Assembly: GCA_947561585.1 (NCBI GenBank)
Contig: CANNZV010002346.1
Coordinates: 62,001 to 126,000, forward strand
DNA length: 64,000 nucleotides
From: Caprella mutica
Lineage: Eukaryota > Arthropoda > Malacostraca > Amphipoda > Caprellidae
Direction of reading: 5' to 3'
The notes beneath the pieces were generated by a model. It did not search any database. It worked only from the letters and a program-made list of their open reading frames with translations, and was not told the DNA's origin. This document shows, one piece after another, positions 1-12,400 of this stretch; position 1 is the first letter of the stretch; each line of letters begins with the position of its first letter. The position numbers were made by a program, and so were the translations under genes.

Positions 1-285
1 CAATTTTGAAACTAAAAAGGACAACAGTTGCAAGTAATTATCGTCAGAAAAGTCACGGTATTACTCATTTTAAATTCAATATAATTAAGACGTCCAAAAA
101 CTGTAAGAACAAGAAAACATTTCTGCAACACGAAGGTCACTAAATTAAGAAGTTAGTCAGAGAAAATGGTTACAATTTAATAGAATTAGTTGCAGGTGAA
201 AACTTATTTAAATAATTAGGTATTCATTTAACCCTTTGGTCAAATGGACTCTGTAGACCAAAGGCCATGACGATGATGACAGAAA

Positions 286-625
286 ATGAATAGGTACAAG
301 GGACTGGAAGAAGTCGTAGTAAAGGAAAATAGCCCCATCAACAAAGTTAGCTACCATCAGTCGGTGAAAAAGTTCATGGATGCAGAAAAGATACTCCGTG
401 AATGCAGTCACTTACCAAGGAATGTGACGAGAAGGAACTCAAGTACCGGTTGGCTGCACTCACAGATGGAAGAGGAAAATGAAGAGATGATAGTAAATGA
501 AGTAAATAAAAAAAATGTACGTATATAATCCAAGTTACAACAGTTTTGGATACAAGGAATGCCACTCCCTTTCTCATCCATTCACCACAGACAGCTTCAG
601 GATAGAGCCCCTGGGGCCTAAAATA
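286..625 (+). repeat. Diverged copy of a duplicated, formerly coding-like segment
   Basis: This stretch matches 27370-27745 in the same orientation. Shared landmarks are TACAAGGGACTGGAAGAAG, a block around CACTTACCAAGGAATGTGAC and, at the end, CTTCAGGATAGAGCCCCTG. In the plus-strand frame both copies encode YKGLEE...NKV.YH...DAEK.LR.CSHLPRNVT, but both carry frameshifts or stops. I do not recognise the family. It could be a transposon fragment or a decayed gene duplicate. The second copy lies in an intron of the gene at 24293-30074, on the opposite strand. Confidence 0.5.
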
Positions 626-781
626 TTTCAATTTTTTAATACATTTAACTGCGTATTTTGAAGGAAAAGATCGAAAGAAAATTAATTATTGTGTAATGAA
701 ATGATCGTGGAGTATTTGATGGTCTACTTCTAAAGTTGATTTGCAAAACTTAAAAAAAATATGATGAAAGGGAAAAGAGTA

Positions 782-1648
782 AATTGCTCGAAAAAAATTG
801 TTCAAAAGACAATTGCTCGAAAAAATTAATCGAAAGACAATTGCTCGAAAGAACAATTGCTCGAAAGACAATAATTGATCGAAAACAGTTGCTCGAAGGA
901 ACAATTGCTCGAAAAAAATTGCTCGAACGAACAAGTGATCGAATGAACAATTGCTCGAATTATCAAATTGCTCGAATGAACAAAATTGCTCGAATTATAA
1001 AATTGCACAGTTTTCGATTTTATAAAAGTCAGTTATTCATGAAGTGGAGCTGCACCTAACAATCTTTGTTTCTTTTTAGTAATTGATCATTAATCATTCT
1101 ATAAAAGATTTTAATTATTAATCATTCTGCATATTTTTTCCCTAGAGACCGTTTGTGTCATCTCGTATGTAACATGTGAATTGGAATCATGTGGTGAATC
1201 AGTACTATTCATGTTTTTTTTATCATAAAACCCGAAAAATTCTGTAGATAAATTTATTACTAGCCTTTATTTATGTGGTACCTACCTCAATAGGTGAAAT
1301 AACTCAAAGTTATGACAGAGTTTTAATTAATATACAAAATGTTTCCGGTTTTATGATAAAAAAAACATGAATAGTACCACTTGAGTAATAATGAATGAGT
1401 AATAATTAAAATCTTTTATAGAATAATTAATGATCAATTACTAAAAAGATACAAACATTGTTAGGTGCAGCTCCACTTCATGAATAACTGACATTTATAA
1501 AATCGAAAACTGTGCAATTTTATAATTCGAGCAACTTTGTTCATTCGAGCAATTTGATAATTCGAGCAATTGTTCATTCGAGCAATTGTTCTTTCGAGCA
1601 ATTGTTTTTCGAGCAATTGTTTTCGAGCAATTGTTCATTCGAGCAATT
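782..1648. mobile_element. Foldback MITE with decamer-array arms and TA target duplication
   Basis: The element starts AATTGCTCG after TA (780-781) and ends CGAGCAATT before TA (1649-1650). The outer parts of both arms are arrays of a short unit, roughly ATTGCTCGAA or its complement, with variable spacers. The inner arms are also inverted: CATGAAGTGGAGCTGCACC near 1038 pairs with GGTGCAGCTCCACTTCATG near 1464, and the TACTATTCATG...ATCATAAAAC block near 1202 pairs with GTTTTATGAT...CATGAATAGTA near 1351. About 110 bp in the centre are unpaired. There is no coding capacity. A TA duplication suggests Tc1/mariner-type mobilisation, which is inference. Confidence 0.8.
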
Positions 1649-1650
1649 TA

Positions 1651-2278
1651 CCTAGAACCGATGAAAGTTACCATGATCGAACTTTCTGGCTGAAATTGCG
1701 ATTTCTATTGCTATTTCTTTTTAAATCAAGTTTTATGTTTTTGGTTCATTAAATAATAAATGGAGGCTAAATATATAGTTTTTTTCTTTTGTGTAAATTG
1801 GATGTTGAGAAATGATTGTGTTTTTGTCACGCGAAGTACGTATATATAATACAGTTCAACTGCCATTGTTGTTGTTCTTGGGATTATCAGATCTATAATT
1901 TAATCAGTACTTCACCAATAATTTATTCCAATTACTTTTTACTGTGACCTGCTAGGAGTGCAGCCTAAGAACACCCCCTGATTGTTGTTGGTGCTTTTGG
2001 GAAAATAGTTACTACTCCTTAAATAGTTACCCGATTTGATTGAAAGAAAATTTTAACTGGTAGCTTGACTTATTTGCTTTTTTCTTTCTATGAAAGAGAA
2101 TTTTAAAATTAACAATTTTACATGTCAAAATTTGATCAATTATTTGTATATGGACTACTAATTTCATCCGATATAAACCCTAAAATGACATCATAGATAT
2201 ATAGATTGCTTGAAACAAACTAAAATTGGCAGCCTGGTGCATTTGTTCCGCACAATTTTGTCGATTAGGCACAATCTC
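1651..2278. other. AT-rich stretch, nothing recognised
   Basis: No supported ORF, RNA gene or paired termini were seen between the foldback element and the palindrome at 2279. Confidence 0.6.
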
Positions 2279-2365
2279 GAGAATGCGCTGCGCGTTTTTA
2301 AGATCTTGAAAATTTACGTCAATCTCGCACGTTTTAAAGATCTTAAAAACGCGCAGCCTATTCTC
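2279..2365. repeat. Palindrome with 29-bp arms
   Basis: The arm at 2279-2307 (GAGAATGCGCTGCGCG then TTTTTAAGATCTT) pairs with 2337-2365 with one or two mismatches, leaving a 29-bp loop. A related but degraded motif (GCACAATCTTGAG...AAAAACGCG) occurs near 3180-3235, so this is probably part of a dispersed repeat. A terminator or regulatory role cannot be shown. Confidence 0.55.
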
Positions 2366-2529
2366 GCATGTAATTTTATGGAAACTTTTCTTTATTTTTA
2401 TTTAATTAAAAGACAATAATTTTACACTAGACACAAAGGGAAAACAAATGAGGTTAGTACCTACTTAGTGCCAAACCTCCGGTTGAATGTTTGATATCTC
2501 AGTAAAATTGCAATACCTACCAGTTTTGT

Positions 2530-2785
2530 TCACGGCTCCGGGGAAAAAATGAGTTTATTACATAATATTATAGAACTAAAGTCTATGATCATTATTCTGC
2601 AAACTGCTTACAATTCAGTTCAGTAGATATTTTTCTATATACTTTTAATGTTGTTAGAACTCTGTTCGCAACAACAACTGAGCGAATCACTATACCTAAC
2701 TAACGCTGAAGAAAGAGATTGTACACTCTTTTGTTTTGATTTCAAATTTGAATTTAGAAACAAACAATGCCTGATCGTCCTTAAT
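2530..2785 (-). repeat. Dispersed repeat family, copy 1
   Basis: This segment is a diverged reverse complement of 17050-17285 and 22885-23110. Shared landmarks are GCTCCGGGGAAAAAATGAG with TTACATAATATTATAG at one end, and a CTGAAGAAAGA block followed by TGTTTTGATTTCAAATTTGA at the other. None of the copies codes for protein. Superfamily unknown. The rest of 2366-4072 shows only AT-rich sequence and an A-run near 3436-3456. Confidence 0.55.
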
Positions 2786-4072
2786 TTAAGATTTAAATTG
2801 TTTCTTGAACTATAAAAACGCTTCTAATAATAATTTTATATAATAATATTTACCCATAGTAAATAAATAAGATTTATTTACTATGTTTTTACCTACCTAG
2901 TTAACATTCAAAACAGACTTTTTACATTCTTTTTCTTTGAACTGAAAACTAGAACTCGTAAGTAAAATAGGTATTGTAGAGTTTGATCATGAAAACAAAA
3001 TGATAAAAAACATTAGCCGCCTCTGAGGAGACCTGTCAGTAACTAATTCAAGCTAATAATAATCAATATATTACAAGTTATTAAGCTTATGTATAGCTTT
3101 AACTCTTATATTTTGATGAAATGCATAAATAATTGATTATCTAGTCCACTGTTGGTCCTGCTTCATACCCTTTACGTACCTTGCACAATCTTGAGATTAT
3201 CTCGCATTTTCTATGATCCTAAAAACGCGTATTCTAGATATTGTAAATCGGCAAATGGCACGGAACATATTCACAATATCTAAACAGTTAAATTTTGAAA
3301 ATAAAGATTTTATTAGTTCAAAAATTTAGGATTTTGCATGAATTTCAATCTTTTTTGATGGTACATGAATTACTTCATTCAATAATGAATCTATTTTCTC
3401 ACAAAAAAAATCATTCCATTCACAACATAATTAAGTAAAAAAAAAAAAAAAAAAAACTTTTTTTCTTAGCTAAGACATAAGTTTGTTTTACTTTTCTAAT
3501 AATGAACAAATAAAATTGGAAGAAATTTCTAGGGATAGTTCGATATGCTCTCAACCGAGGTTAGAAATCTCAAATTTTCATCAAGTTACCTCTGTGTACC
3601 AAGGATAAATGGTCATTTCTTTTTAATAATTGACCATTACATATTGCGAATTTCGCTCGAGTTAGTCTTAAAAATTCACCTCTAAACTAACTCTACGTTA
3701 ATGCAAATAACAGAAATACTTCACTTAAAATTAGATAACTAGTCTGATATTAAACGAAATTTGAAACAACGAAGTACTTTTTCACTCTTAACGATTGTGA
3801 AACAAAGAATATAGATTCTTCTGCACCTCATTTCTCAACATAATGATTATAATCCGAAAAACAGTTAATCATAACTGCATCTACTGTTATCTATAATAAT
3901 CAGTAGCAGAACTAGTAAATGTAACTGTAGTTGTTTGTGTCAATTCAAAATGATTAGCTACCCTTTTTTTGAATAAAAAATTTGCTCTCCAACCTCTCCA
4001 ATAGGAATATCATTGCCAATATCAAAGCAAGGTAAAATGGATAATGAAAGAAAGTGTTCATTTAGAAGCAGT

Positions 4073-5293
4073 TTACTTCTTGTAACCACTGCTGGTTCTC
4101 CTTCCTCTGGCACGCTCGAACTTGCGTCCCTTGGCGCGGACGTAAGGCTTGGCGTGACTGTGGGGCAGACCAGTGGCGCGACCGAAGTGTCTGAACTCTT
4201 TACGGGCCTTGCGAGCTCCTGAAACACAAACAGATTGACAATATAGATAAGAACACTAACGTATTTATGAATCTCAACAATTGTTATCAATATCATTAAC
4301 AACACTGATCGAAAAATTAAAGTAAATTTAATAGTTCAGTGTATGGCATAGCTACCGTAATATTGTTGGGAACTAGGTAGCACATATTAATAATAAACTG
4401 TTTAGATAATTCACTTAGTTGGTGGGTAGTTTGAATGGAACCGAATTAGTTCCAAGTTACTAAGAGGTTTTAAAGAAAATAGCTTTATAAATGAATATAC
4501 CAATAAAGTATATTCATATTAGTAAATATGAACCAATAAAGTTCATACTGTGCAAGAATTTAATCTCAAATTTTCTTATAAACGTACATGAATTCAATAA
4601 AAATAAGCAAGGACAAAAGAATTTGATCTAAAAAGCATTCTGTGCAATATACTATACAAGATTGAATTGAGGGAAGATTAGGAAATGGGAACCCATTAAA
4701 TAATTGCACTAGATAACTCACCCTGGATGAGTACGGTGTTCTTTCCAGTAGGTGCGGTTCTGGCGAGTTCTTCGAAGGTGATGATCTTGCCTCCCCTCTC
4801 TTCAATGCGAGCACGAGCAGCGTCAGTCACGTGAAGAGCGCAAATTCTGAGTTTCTTGGGTACTTTGAAGAGTCTGGTATCATTGGTGACAGAGCCAACA
4901 ACAACGCAAGTCTTTCCAACTCTTTGTCTTCCCTTCAGTGCTTTGAACACACGGCCAATGGACACTGGGGGCTTGTTGGTGCGAGACATGAACAGTCTGC
5001 GCAGAATGATCTCATTGAACTTGGCACGGGTGCGACGAGCAAGGAACTTGTAGAGCTGAAAAATAATGTTTCATTAGATACCAAGATAAACTTTATTCCA
5101 CGAAGAACAATCTTAAGTATCACAAATTTTATTTCAATCATAAATCATTGAGAAATGTAATTATATACTATACCAAAGAATCAAGTGGCTAAATGATAGT
5201 ACATACCTTGCAGAGGAGAGCGAGGTAGACATCCTGTGATTTGGGGGCCTTCCTCCTCACTAGCCTCTTGTGTTTATGAACTATATCCTTACC
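4073..5293 (-). CDS. RpL18: 60S ribosomal protein L18 (eL18), coding exons 2-4
   Basis: Structural protein of the large subunit of cytosolic ribosomes. Exons on the minus strand are 5293-5207, 5055-4722 and 4218-4073. All junctions are GT-AG and phases agree (0, then 1), giving 188 residues after the initiator. Exon 2 encodes [20 protein letters not shown], exon 3 starts [20 protein letters not shown] and includes [23 protein letters not shown] and [12 protein letters not shown], and exon 4 encodes [20 protein letters not shown] and ends SSGYKK. Layout and length match metazoan L18 (about 188 aa). No stop or missing segment is seen, so the gene looks functional. Exon 2 opens in frame directly after its acceptor at codon 2, so the start codon must sit in an upstream exon. 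No AATAAA was found close downstream. Confidence 0.96.
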
Positions 5294-6369
5294 CTGGGGA
5301 GAGAAAAAACAATTAAAATACAGAAATTAATGCATATGGAAAACTAGGAATGACATTACTCTGTAGTAGAATGAAACCATTCTAAAGTAATTCTATACTT
5401 AAATAATACCCCTGTTATGCAGGGTTATTATGTGGAAATCCATAGCAGTCCACAACTAACAACATCTTTCCATTGAAATTTAATCCTAGGATATGAATAT
5501 TTTATATTTCAGAACTATTGATGCACATGCTTAGAAAATATGAGAGCTAAATCCCATATTGACAGGTTAATTTTAGGCTGAAATTATCAGAAATGGCTTA
5601 TAAGGACTGAATAAATTCCAAAACTTGTAAATTACACTTAAATTACTTCAAAAATAGCACCAAAAAATGCACATACATCAGACCAGTTTGATGTTTCAAA
5701 TGGAAAGACTTCTTAAGAGCCAAATTACTCCTAAATTATATAAATGCCAATTTGTATTTGATGATAAATTGGTCTAAACTCTCAATAGAATTTTCTACTT
5801 TGAAATAAATAATCAAGCAAAGTTTGGAATTATAACCAGGTTACCATTAATTTTTGGCAGCTAAAGTGGGAAAATTGTGGATCAATAAAATTATTGGAAA
5901 CTTGTGCATTTTGAGCTTTAGGCTGGCTTAAATGTGACAATGCAACTTGTGTTCTGAGTTTGGAGATAAATTAATTCACATGAGTAGGACTTTCTACCCA
6001 CATGTGATGTTGAGACATGGTTGAGAATTTAGATATTCTTTAAAGTTCTAAATTCTAAAAGATACTTTATTACATATAAAGCTCATGTTACAAACCATCA
6101 TTTAAAGTAGGGCTAATGTGGCCAAACTTCAGGCAACTTTCACAAACAAAAATATAATAAAATTTATTCATTTATAAGTTGTAACCAGATTTCAGAGTGC
6201 AAAAGTTACTAGTGTAATGACAAAATGATTAATTTAGATTTTATACATCTTATTTCACCCAATATTCTTTCCATAGTCAGATATTTTACATAAATTCAGA
6301 TGTCTATTTGAAAATAAATTTTGACTTAATACCTAGGTTTCCATATTATTTTCTATTTTAAATCTTTGA

Positions 6370-7315
6370 AGGTAGCCGAAATTGACTTGGCGCAGAATGT
6401 GAAATTATGGCTAAAATACTCAAATAAGCTTACAATTTGCCGGTCCATGCAATTACCAGAACGGAGATGTTTTTATTGAAAAACAGTTATTGTTATGTCA
6501 TTTAGGCATAGATTTGGTTGAGTTATGTTCCATTTGATATCATATTATTCTACCATTTATACTCATTTCTGCTTGTATTCATTTCCAAATGTCTAAAAAT
6601 TTACATGACTCAGTCAAGTCACTCGAGAGAGTGATTCCGTATTGTAGTTCGAGAGGCTGGAAAATTGTAAGCCAATTTTTGAGCCAAAATTTCACTTAAA
6701 TTCTGAGCCTAGCCAATATTGGTCATATTTTGAAGAATTAAAGCAAAAATTAACATGGGAACATAAATTAATTCAAAATTTAAAGCTAATTAATTGGCTT
6801 TAACTGACATACCATGTTATAGAGTATGTCTGTAAAAACAAAGATTTAACAGGCTTAGATTTCAATAGGACAAAACTCAAATATGTCTAATTGGCTTTAA
6901 ATTTTGAATTAATTCCTATGTTCCCATGTTAATTTTGGCTAGAAATCTTCATGAAATGAGCCAAATTGGCTTGGCTTAGATTTTTTTTTGAAATTCTGGC
7001 TCAAAAATTGGCTTACAATTATCCAGCCTCTGAGGCATGTCTGACATAATCGTTTAAGTTGGAAGCGAATACAACCAAGAATGAGTATGAAATGGTAAAA
7101 TGAGATATCAAATGGAAATGGAACATAAATCGAGTAATCAACCAAATGTATACCTGAATGAAATAACAAGGGCCATTTTTCAATGAAAACAACGTTGTCC
7201 CAGAAATTCATGTTATATTCTGGTTATTCATTGTCAGTTCCGGTGATAACATGTTAATTTGCCAGCCTCTAAAACATGGAATTTCTAAATTTCCTTCCTA
7301 GTGTGCCAAAATTGA
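6370..7315. mobile_element. ~1-kb foldback element in RpL18 intron 1
   Basis: Long diverged inverted arms meet near 6835. Examples: GAGGCTGG then AAATTGTAAGCCAATTTTTG (6651 on) pairs with CAAAAATTGGCTTACAATT and CCAGCCTC (7001-7028). ATGTTCCATTTGATATCAT (near 6525) pairs with ATATCAAATGGAAATGGAACAT (near 7105). The outer part at 6373 (CCGAAATTGACTTGG) pairs with that near 7303. A direct repeat of part of one arm (GGCTTAGATTTCAA...TCTAATTGGCTT) recurs at 7990-8190. No coding capacity; boundaries are approximate. Confidence 0.65.
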
Positions 7316-7418
7316 CTGAGTTTAAAAACTAATGTAAAAGAGTAGACTGAAAAATAGGTGAGAATGGAAATTATGAAATTCTGGTTTACTTTCAGTTAGG
7401 GCATAGGTTACGCATAAG

Positions 7419-7736
7419 CCAGATTGTATTTGGTGGTAAATTCCTATGATGTCAGCAGATATACAATTTCCCTAAATAAAAAAATTCTGCAATGTCCGAG
7501 CCAGATTGTATACGGTGGTAAATTTCGATGATATATCGGGAGATATTCAATTTCTCTAATAAAAAAATTCCTGCAATATCAGATGATATTAAGCTTTTAA
7601 TTCCTATATTACCATTAATTTTGGGAGGAGAAACTGAAAAAATGTTGGGAGGACAAGATAAATTGATAGAAAATGTTGGCAGCTATTTCTCAGATTTAGA
7701 AAAAGTCAGGAGTTCAGTGCACCAAATACAAACTGG
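7419..7736. mobile_element. Old MITE-A family copy in RpL18 intron
   Basis: It starts CCAGATTGTATTTGGTGG and ends CACCAAATACAAACTGG, a diverged version of the family A ends seen at 31618 and 44831. The 5' ~80 bp are repeated internally (a second CCAGATTGTA at 7501), so the copy is longer than the ~225-237 bp norm. Flanks CGCATAAG (7411-7418) and AGCATAAG (7737-7744) agree at 7 of 8 bases, supporting an 8-bp target duplication. The inner sequence TACCATTAATTTT...GGAG matches the younger copies. Confidence 0.7.
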
Positions 7737-8186
7737 AGCATAAGACATAGTCTAAGCCAGCTTGGAGAAATAGGTAAACTTTTAGTTCCACATATCTTTT
7801 AAATCCAAGGTATCTTATTCTGTAATTTCTGTTCTGATTTGTTGAGTGTTCTCAATAAAATTAAGTCTAGTTAGAGGATTGAGATTAATTCATAAGTGTT
7901 CATAGATCATGTTTTAGAGTGAGGCAGAAAAGTAGCTAAAATAGAGAGAAAATATATTTGTCTCCATTCTCAAAGTTTGATAAACCTAGGTTCAAGCCAA
8001 TTAATTGGCTTAGATTTCAAAAGGTCAAAACTTAGATACCTATGTCTAATTGGCTTCAAATTTTGAATTAATTGAATTTAATTCCTACGTTCCCACAATA
8101 ATTTTGGCTTGAAATCTTAAAAAATTGAGCCAAATTGGCTTGGCTAAGAATTTTAAAGAAACTATGGATCAAAAATTGGTTTGCCA

Positions 8187-8453
8187 CATGGTCAGATTGC
8201 CACATTTAAGATATTTAAATCAAGAATTGGGCTCCAGGAGTCCACAGTGAACATTTTCCACTTTTAGGCTATTTAATGAGTAAATAAGTAAAATAACTAA
8301 CCTACATAAATTACTACTTATATACACTTATTTCCATGTTTTACAACTTATTTCACCTCTCTAAAGTCTCCAGTAGTAAGATAAATTACTTATAATTTGG
8401 CTTATCAAAATCACCAATATATTGGAGACTTTGGCCCTACATTAAAACATGGG
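8187..8453 (-). mobile_element. Old MITE-D family copy
   Basis: Read on the minus strand, CCATGTTTTAATGTAGGG, then CAAAGTCTCCAATATATTGG, then GAGGTGAAATAAGTTGTAAAA parallels the intact element at 44448-44713 block by block, and the far end keeps GCCACATTTAAGAT. It is clearly older and its ends are eroded. It lies in the proposed first intron of RpL18. Confidence 0.6.
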
Positions 8454-8662
8454 TTCATAATTCATTGAGAATATTGCAAATAGACTCCCATATTCTGCAA
8501 ACTGGGGCATATAAGCCTAGTTACAAGGCAATAATAAAGGCATTTATTCAATTAGGTAGCCATTAACTAGGTATGTAAATTGGAAAAATTGGGATTTATT
8601 CAGCAAAGAACAATTGGATTGAAAAGATTAATACGCCACAGGAAATCCGTATTACTATGAAG

Positions 8663-8780
8663 TTATTTAAACTCTGCGTTGAAGGTTTTCAGATTTCAAG
8701 CTTTTGAATAGCCTAGAAAGATTTCTATTCGAAAGCTTGAAATCTGAAAAAACCTTCAACGCAGTTTGAATACCCTCATA
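8663..8780. repeat. Near-perfect hairpin, one arm shared with Gypsy 3' flank
   Basis: Arm one (8663-8713, AACTCTGCGTTGAAGG...TTTCAAGCTTT) is the inverted copy of arm two (8727-8780, ATTCGAAAGCTTGAAATC...CCTTCAACGCAG). The second arm recurs at 16649-16715, immediately after the stop codon of the truncated Gypsy pol. The relation suggests both are pieces of one element. There is no coding capacity. Confidence 0.65.
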
Positions 8781-9277
8781 ATGATAAAGAACAATTTCAC
8801 AAAATTGGTACCTAGGCCTAACTATGTACAGTAGTACACTTCTCTTTATTTGAGTTTATTATTGGCCATAAGGCAATTAAAGAATAGCATAAGAGTAAAC
8901 CTATGTTAGAGGCTCAGCTAAGTTGTAGGAAAGTAGGTATTACCCAACACTGGCAACACACTTTTTCAGCAAATTCAGGAAGACACCAAATATTGGCTTC
9001 TAGCCCTTTCGGCTATCATCTATGATTGACAGTTTGAAAAATAGCCACTCTTTGCAGTTTAGTAAATAGGTAATAAACAAGTAAGAAAGATATCAAACAT
9101 AACCATTACACTTTATCACATCACACGGATAGCAAAGACACAAAGCCCTATTCTTATTCACCATAAAATTATCATGTTAGGTAATATCATTTATCACTTC
9201 CACAATATGAACAAATCTTAACATTACATTAATTCTTTCACAATATTCACATAGAATACACTTTCAAAAATACTAAC

Positions 9278-9352
9278 CATTTTGAATACCTAGGTAAATT
9301 ACACGAAACCTAGTCACTGATAGAATTTAATAAACAATAATAACAAAAGAGT
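9278..9352 (-). promoter_or_regulatory. RpL18: Candidate RpL18 exon 1 (5'UTR and start codon)
   Basis: Insect ribosomal protein genes often have a first exon that ends right after ATG. On the minus strand, CAAAATG at 9284-9278 is followed directly by GTTAGT, a plausible donor, and joining it to the acceptor at 5296-5294 gives M-GKDIVHK in frame. About 70 bp further upstream lies CTCTTTTG, a pyrimidine start resembling a 5'TOP tract. This implies a ~4-kb first intron. No conservation or transcript evidence is available, and other ATG-GT sites exist in the interval, so this is a proposal only. Confidence 0.35.
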
Positions 9353-9429
9353 GTTGCCATAGACCTGAACGTTCTCTGAGATGAAATGTGAAAATAGCAC
9401 AGAGTCCGATGGTTTTTAGTGCCAGTGTC

Positions 9430-12400
9430 TCGGAAATGTTATTTAAGATGTTATTTGAGAATAAAAATAGGAATATAGATATTATTGGACCTTATTTCTG
9501 TATAATTATATAATTTCAGTTCTATTATTCATAAATATATTGAAGATGAATAATCACCAAGAAAAGAACATTATATATTATGATTTGATTAGAGTTGATT
9601 TATTATATACCGGGCAGGTATGAGGCACAAATAAAAAAAATTATATAATAGGTGAATAAAGGAAGTCTTATTTGAAAAAAAATATTGAGCAATTATTGAT
9701 GTTTAGGCCTTTCTATATTTTTATAACAAACTGTCTGAATCATCTGATCAATCAGTAGCCTACATTATATATTATTATACCCAAAATATTTTTTAGCCCC
9801 TGATCATGAGAAATAAATAACTGATAATGCAATTTATAATCTAGATTTTAAATTACAGAGTAACAAGAAATAGTGAGATACAAATTCAATATGATGGTTT
9901 TTAAATAAAACAAATATACCTACCTATAAAAGGATATTCGTATCATTGAAATAAAAAAATGTGCTTGTCAATCAAGTAGACAGCAAAACATATATATCAC
10001 CAAACATAATTATGTTATCAATTATTATATTTAATTGTGTTTAATGTTATTTCTGTATTGTTTTATTTGCGTTTATACTCTAACATTTGCTGATAATATC
10101 AGTGTACGTATAGTCTTATATAAACGAACATAAAAAGATTAATATCTAAATATTTTAGAAGTATTATTAGAGGCTTAATTAATATACCTATATATATATA
10201 TCGTATACACACATATGGATCAAGAGAACACACGTATAGCAACAAATAATGTATAGGAATAGAGAAGATAAATATGAATAGAGAACACATAGAAACAAGG
10301 AGATAAAACACACTTGATTTTGTAACAGATATATAGAAAGTAAAAATATTCTAGAGAATTAATGTAGTAAGCAATAGCTAAGTTAGTAACAAATTTTCTA
10401 ATTTTTGTCTCATATCTCAATACTAAATAGATTGTTATTTAATATTAATAAACTTTAGGATCTATAGCTTAAATAGAAAGACGGTATCCAACATACAACC
10501 ATTGGTCATAAAATTCATTGTCAGGTCCAGGTTTTTCCACCCTTCTCCTGATGATGATTTTGTAACTCGTTTAGCTGTTACTTATTTTTATTATATTTTC
10601 TTTTTCCTTTACTTTAATTATAATGATATTTCAATACTTTTCTTTGGCTCTAAATAAATGACTTCTGCATGAAAATAAAATGTTTAATTGTTAGTAATAA
10701 TTTACTTAGATATCAATAACATAACTTTGAGAGTAATGAGTGAGAATTCAGAGCTCGTCTTGAGTGAGGTAGGTTGCGAAGACGAGTGTGCTAGCGTTGG
10801 TGCTTGTTTGGTAATTGATTGGGGGGTTACCTCTTTAGTTATTTATTATTAGTTTTTCATATCTGACTCCATTTTACTTTATCTCCATTTAATTACATTT
10901 TGGCTAAACTGATAATTGCTTGGATTGAAATGAAATTACGAGTTAGATAATCAAGGCATTTATTCAAATAAATCACATCACCTGGTAATTAACATATGAG
11001 AGTGGACTTCAGATTCTCTGGAGGATGTACGTCAGCTTCGTGTAGTAAGAGATAGCGCACACAAATATTGTGCAGGAGTCACGAGGAAAGTTAGTTCCAG
11101 GAAGATTGCGTGACTGTAGGTAGAGCAGCGTGAGTATCTTTAACTCGGAGTTAGGACGAAGGCTGGAGTTCCTCAGTTATACTAGATGAGTGAGAATTCG
11201 GTATGATAGCCAATCGTGTGGAGATGCGAAGGTTTTCTAGTATGATGTTTATTACTGGAAGCAGTAGTATAAATAGCATCAACATTCAACCTAGGTGTTT
11301 ACTCAGAAGCAGTAGTTGCTGTGATTGCAATAGCAGCAGAACAGTAGTAATGAAACCAGTATTCATCAACGCAGAAGCCAATTGTATTCTAACCAGTAGC
11401 AATCAGAAAGACAGAAACCCCCTGAAAGAGATAGTTTGGAATAATTGGGGTTCGATACATCTTAGCTAATAAAACACAGATAATGATAATTTAAATGAAT
11501 TGCCTAATTATCATTCGTTATGAATTCATTTGAGCTACTACTCAGATGAAAAGAATTACTATTGAAGTATTAATTAAATAATTAGAAATGAAATAGAACT
11601 TCTGTTTATTATAAAGTTAGGCATGGATGATTTAAGCAGAATGACGTAGTCTCTGTTAAACCTAGTTTTCTTTCATATAGAAAACGAGACGGCAGAGTGA
11701 ACGGGTCACTGTTCTAGAATTCATTAAAACCTGATACGTACGTCTGAAGGATGTTGAATGGGTTATCAAGAAAGATTATATATATATAAGGGAATATAGA
11801 ATTGATATTGACTAATAATATTATTAAGATATGAGAAATGAATAATTAGCATTCATATTGAATATTACTTAAAATATATCCTAAATAGTATATTAATAAA
11901 ATAACTACTGATATGAGATAAGGAGAAATAATGTTATTAATTTATTATTAATATTACATGCAGAGAAGTGATAAATATAGATAGGCAAATATTTACCCTT
12001 AGTATCCGTTAGAAGAATATATAGGGGGGTTGAAGCTGTTGTCACATTGTCTTTGAATTCAGATAATATATATTATTATTAAATAATCCTGTAAATATAT
12101 GTAATTAGTCTTTGTATATATTGTAATGGCAATATATACCCTAAATAATCACTCAGTTGTGTGTTACAAGGCACAATAGTAATACGCAGTTAGGGATTGG
12201 TACTTTATATAAGAAACGTAAATTGACCGTGTCCGAATATCTAGAGATCACCGAGGTAAATGAGGCGGAAAGATGCTAACATCTTGATAGGCTTAAAAGA
12301 GGGTAATTGGCAACATGAATGTTTGATATAACATTCTACACAAAATGTTGAAATCGTGATACATTTCTATTAGAGAAATGTTTTTATTAACAATTGTAAT

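Noticed and set aside
3958..4305. Minus-strand 115-codon ORF over the last RpL18 exon
   Set aside because: Different frame from RpL18 exon 4; the spliced L18 frame explains the sequence.
5835..5850. ATG-GTAACC on the minus strand as RpL18 exon 1
   Set aside because: Weak donor and the surrounding sequence (TTACCATTAATTTTTGG) matches MITE-A interior, so it is repeat-derived.
8990..9060. Possible box C/D snoRNA in the RpL18 intron
   Set aside because: A GATGAT-like and a CTGA-like motif exist on the minus strand, but spacing and terminal stem do not fit.
10099..10420. Hydrophobic minus-strand ORFs resembling membrane proteins
   Set aside because: Leu/Ile/Tyr richness follows from AT-rich sequence; two overlapping frames look alike and neither has a recognisable motif.
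11203..11469. 88-codon ORF
   Set aside because: No motif, biased composition, isolated in AT-rich sequence; not supported as a gene.
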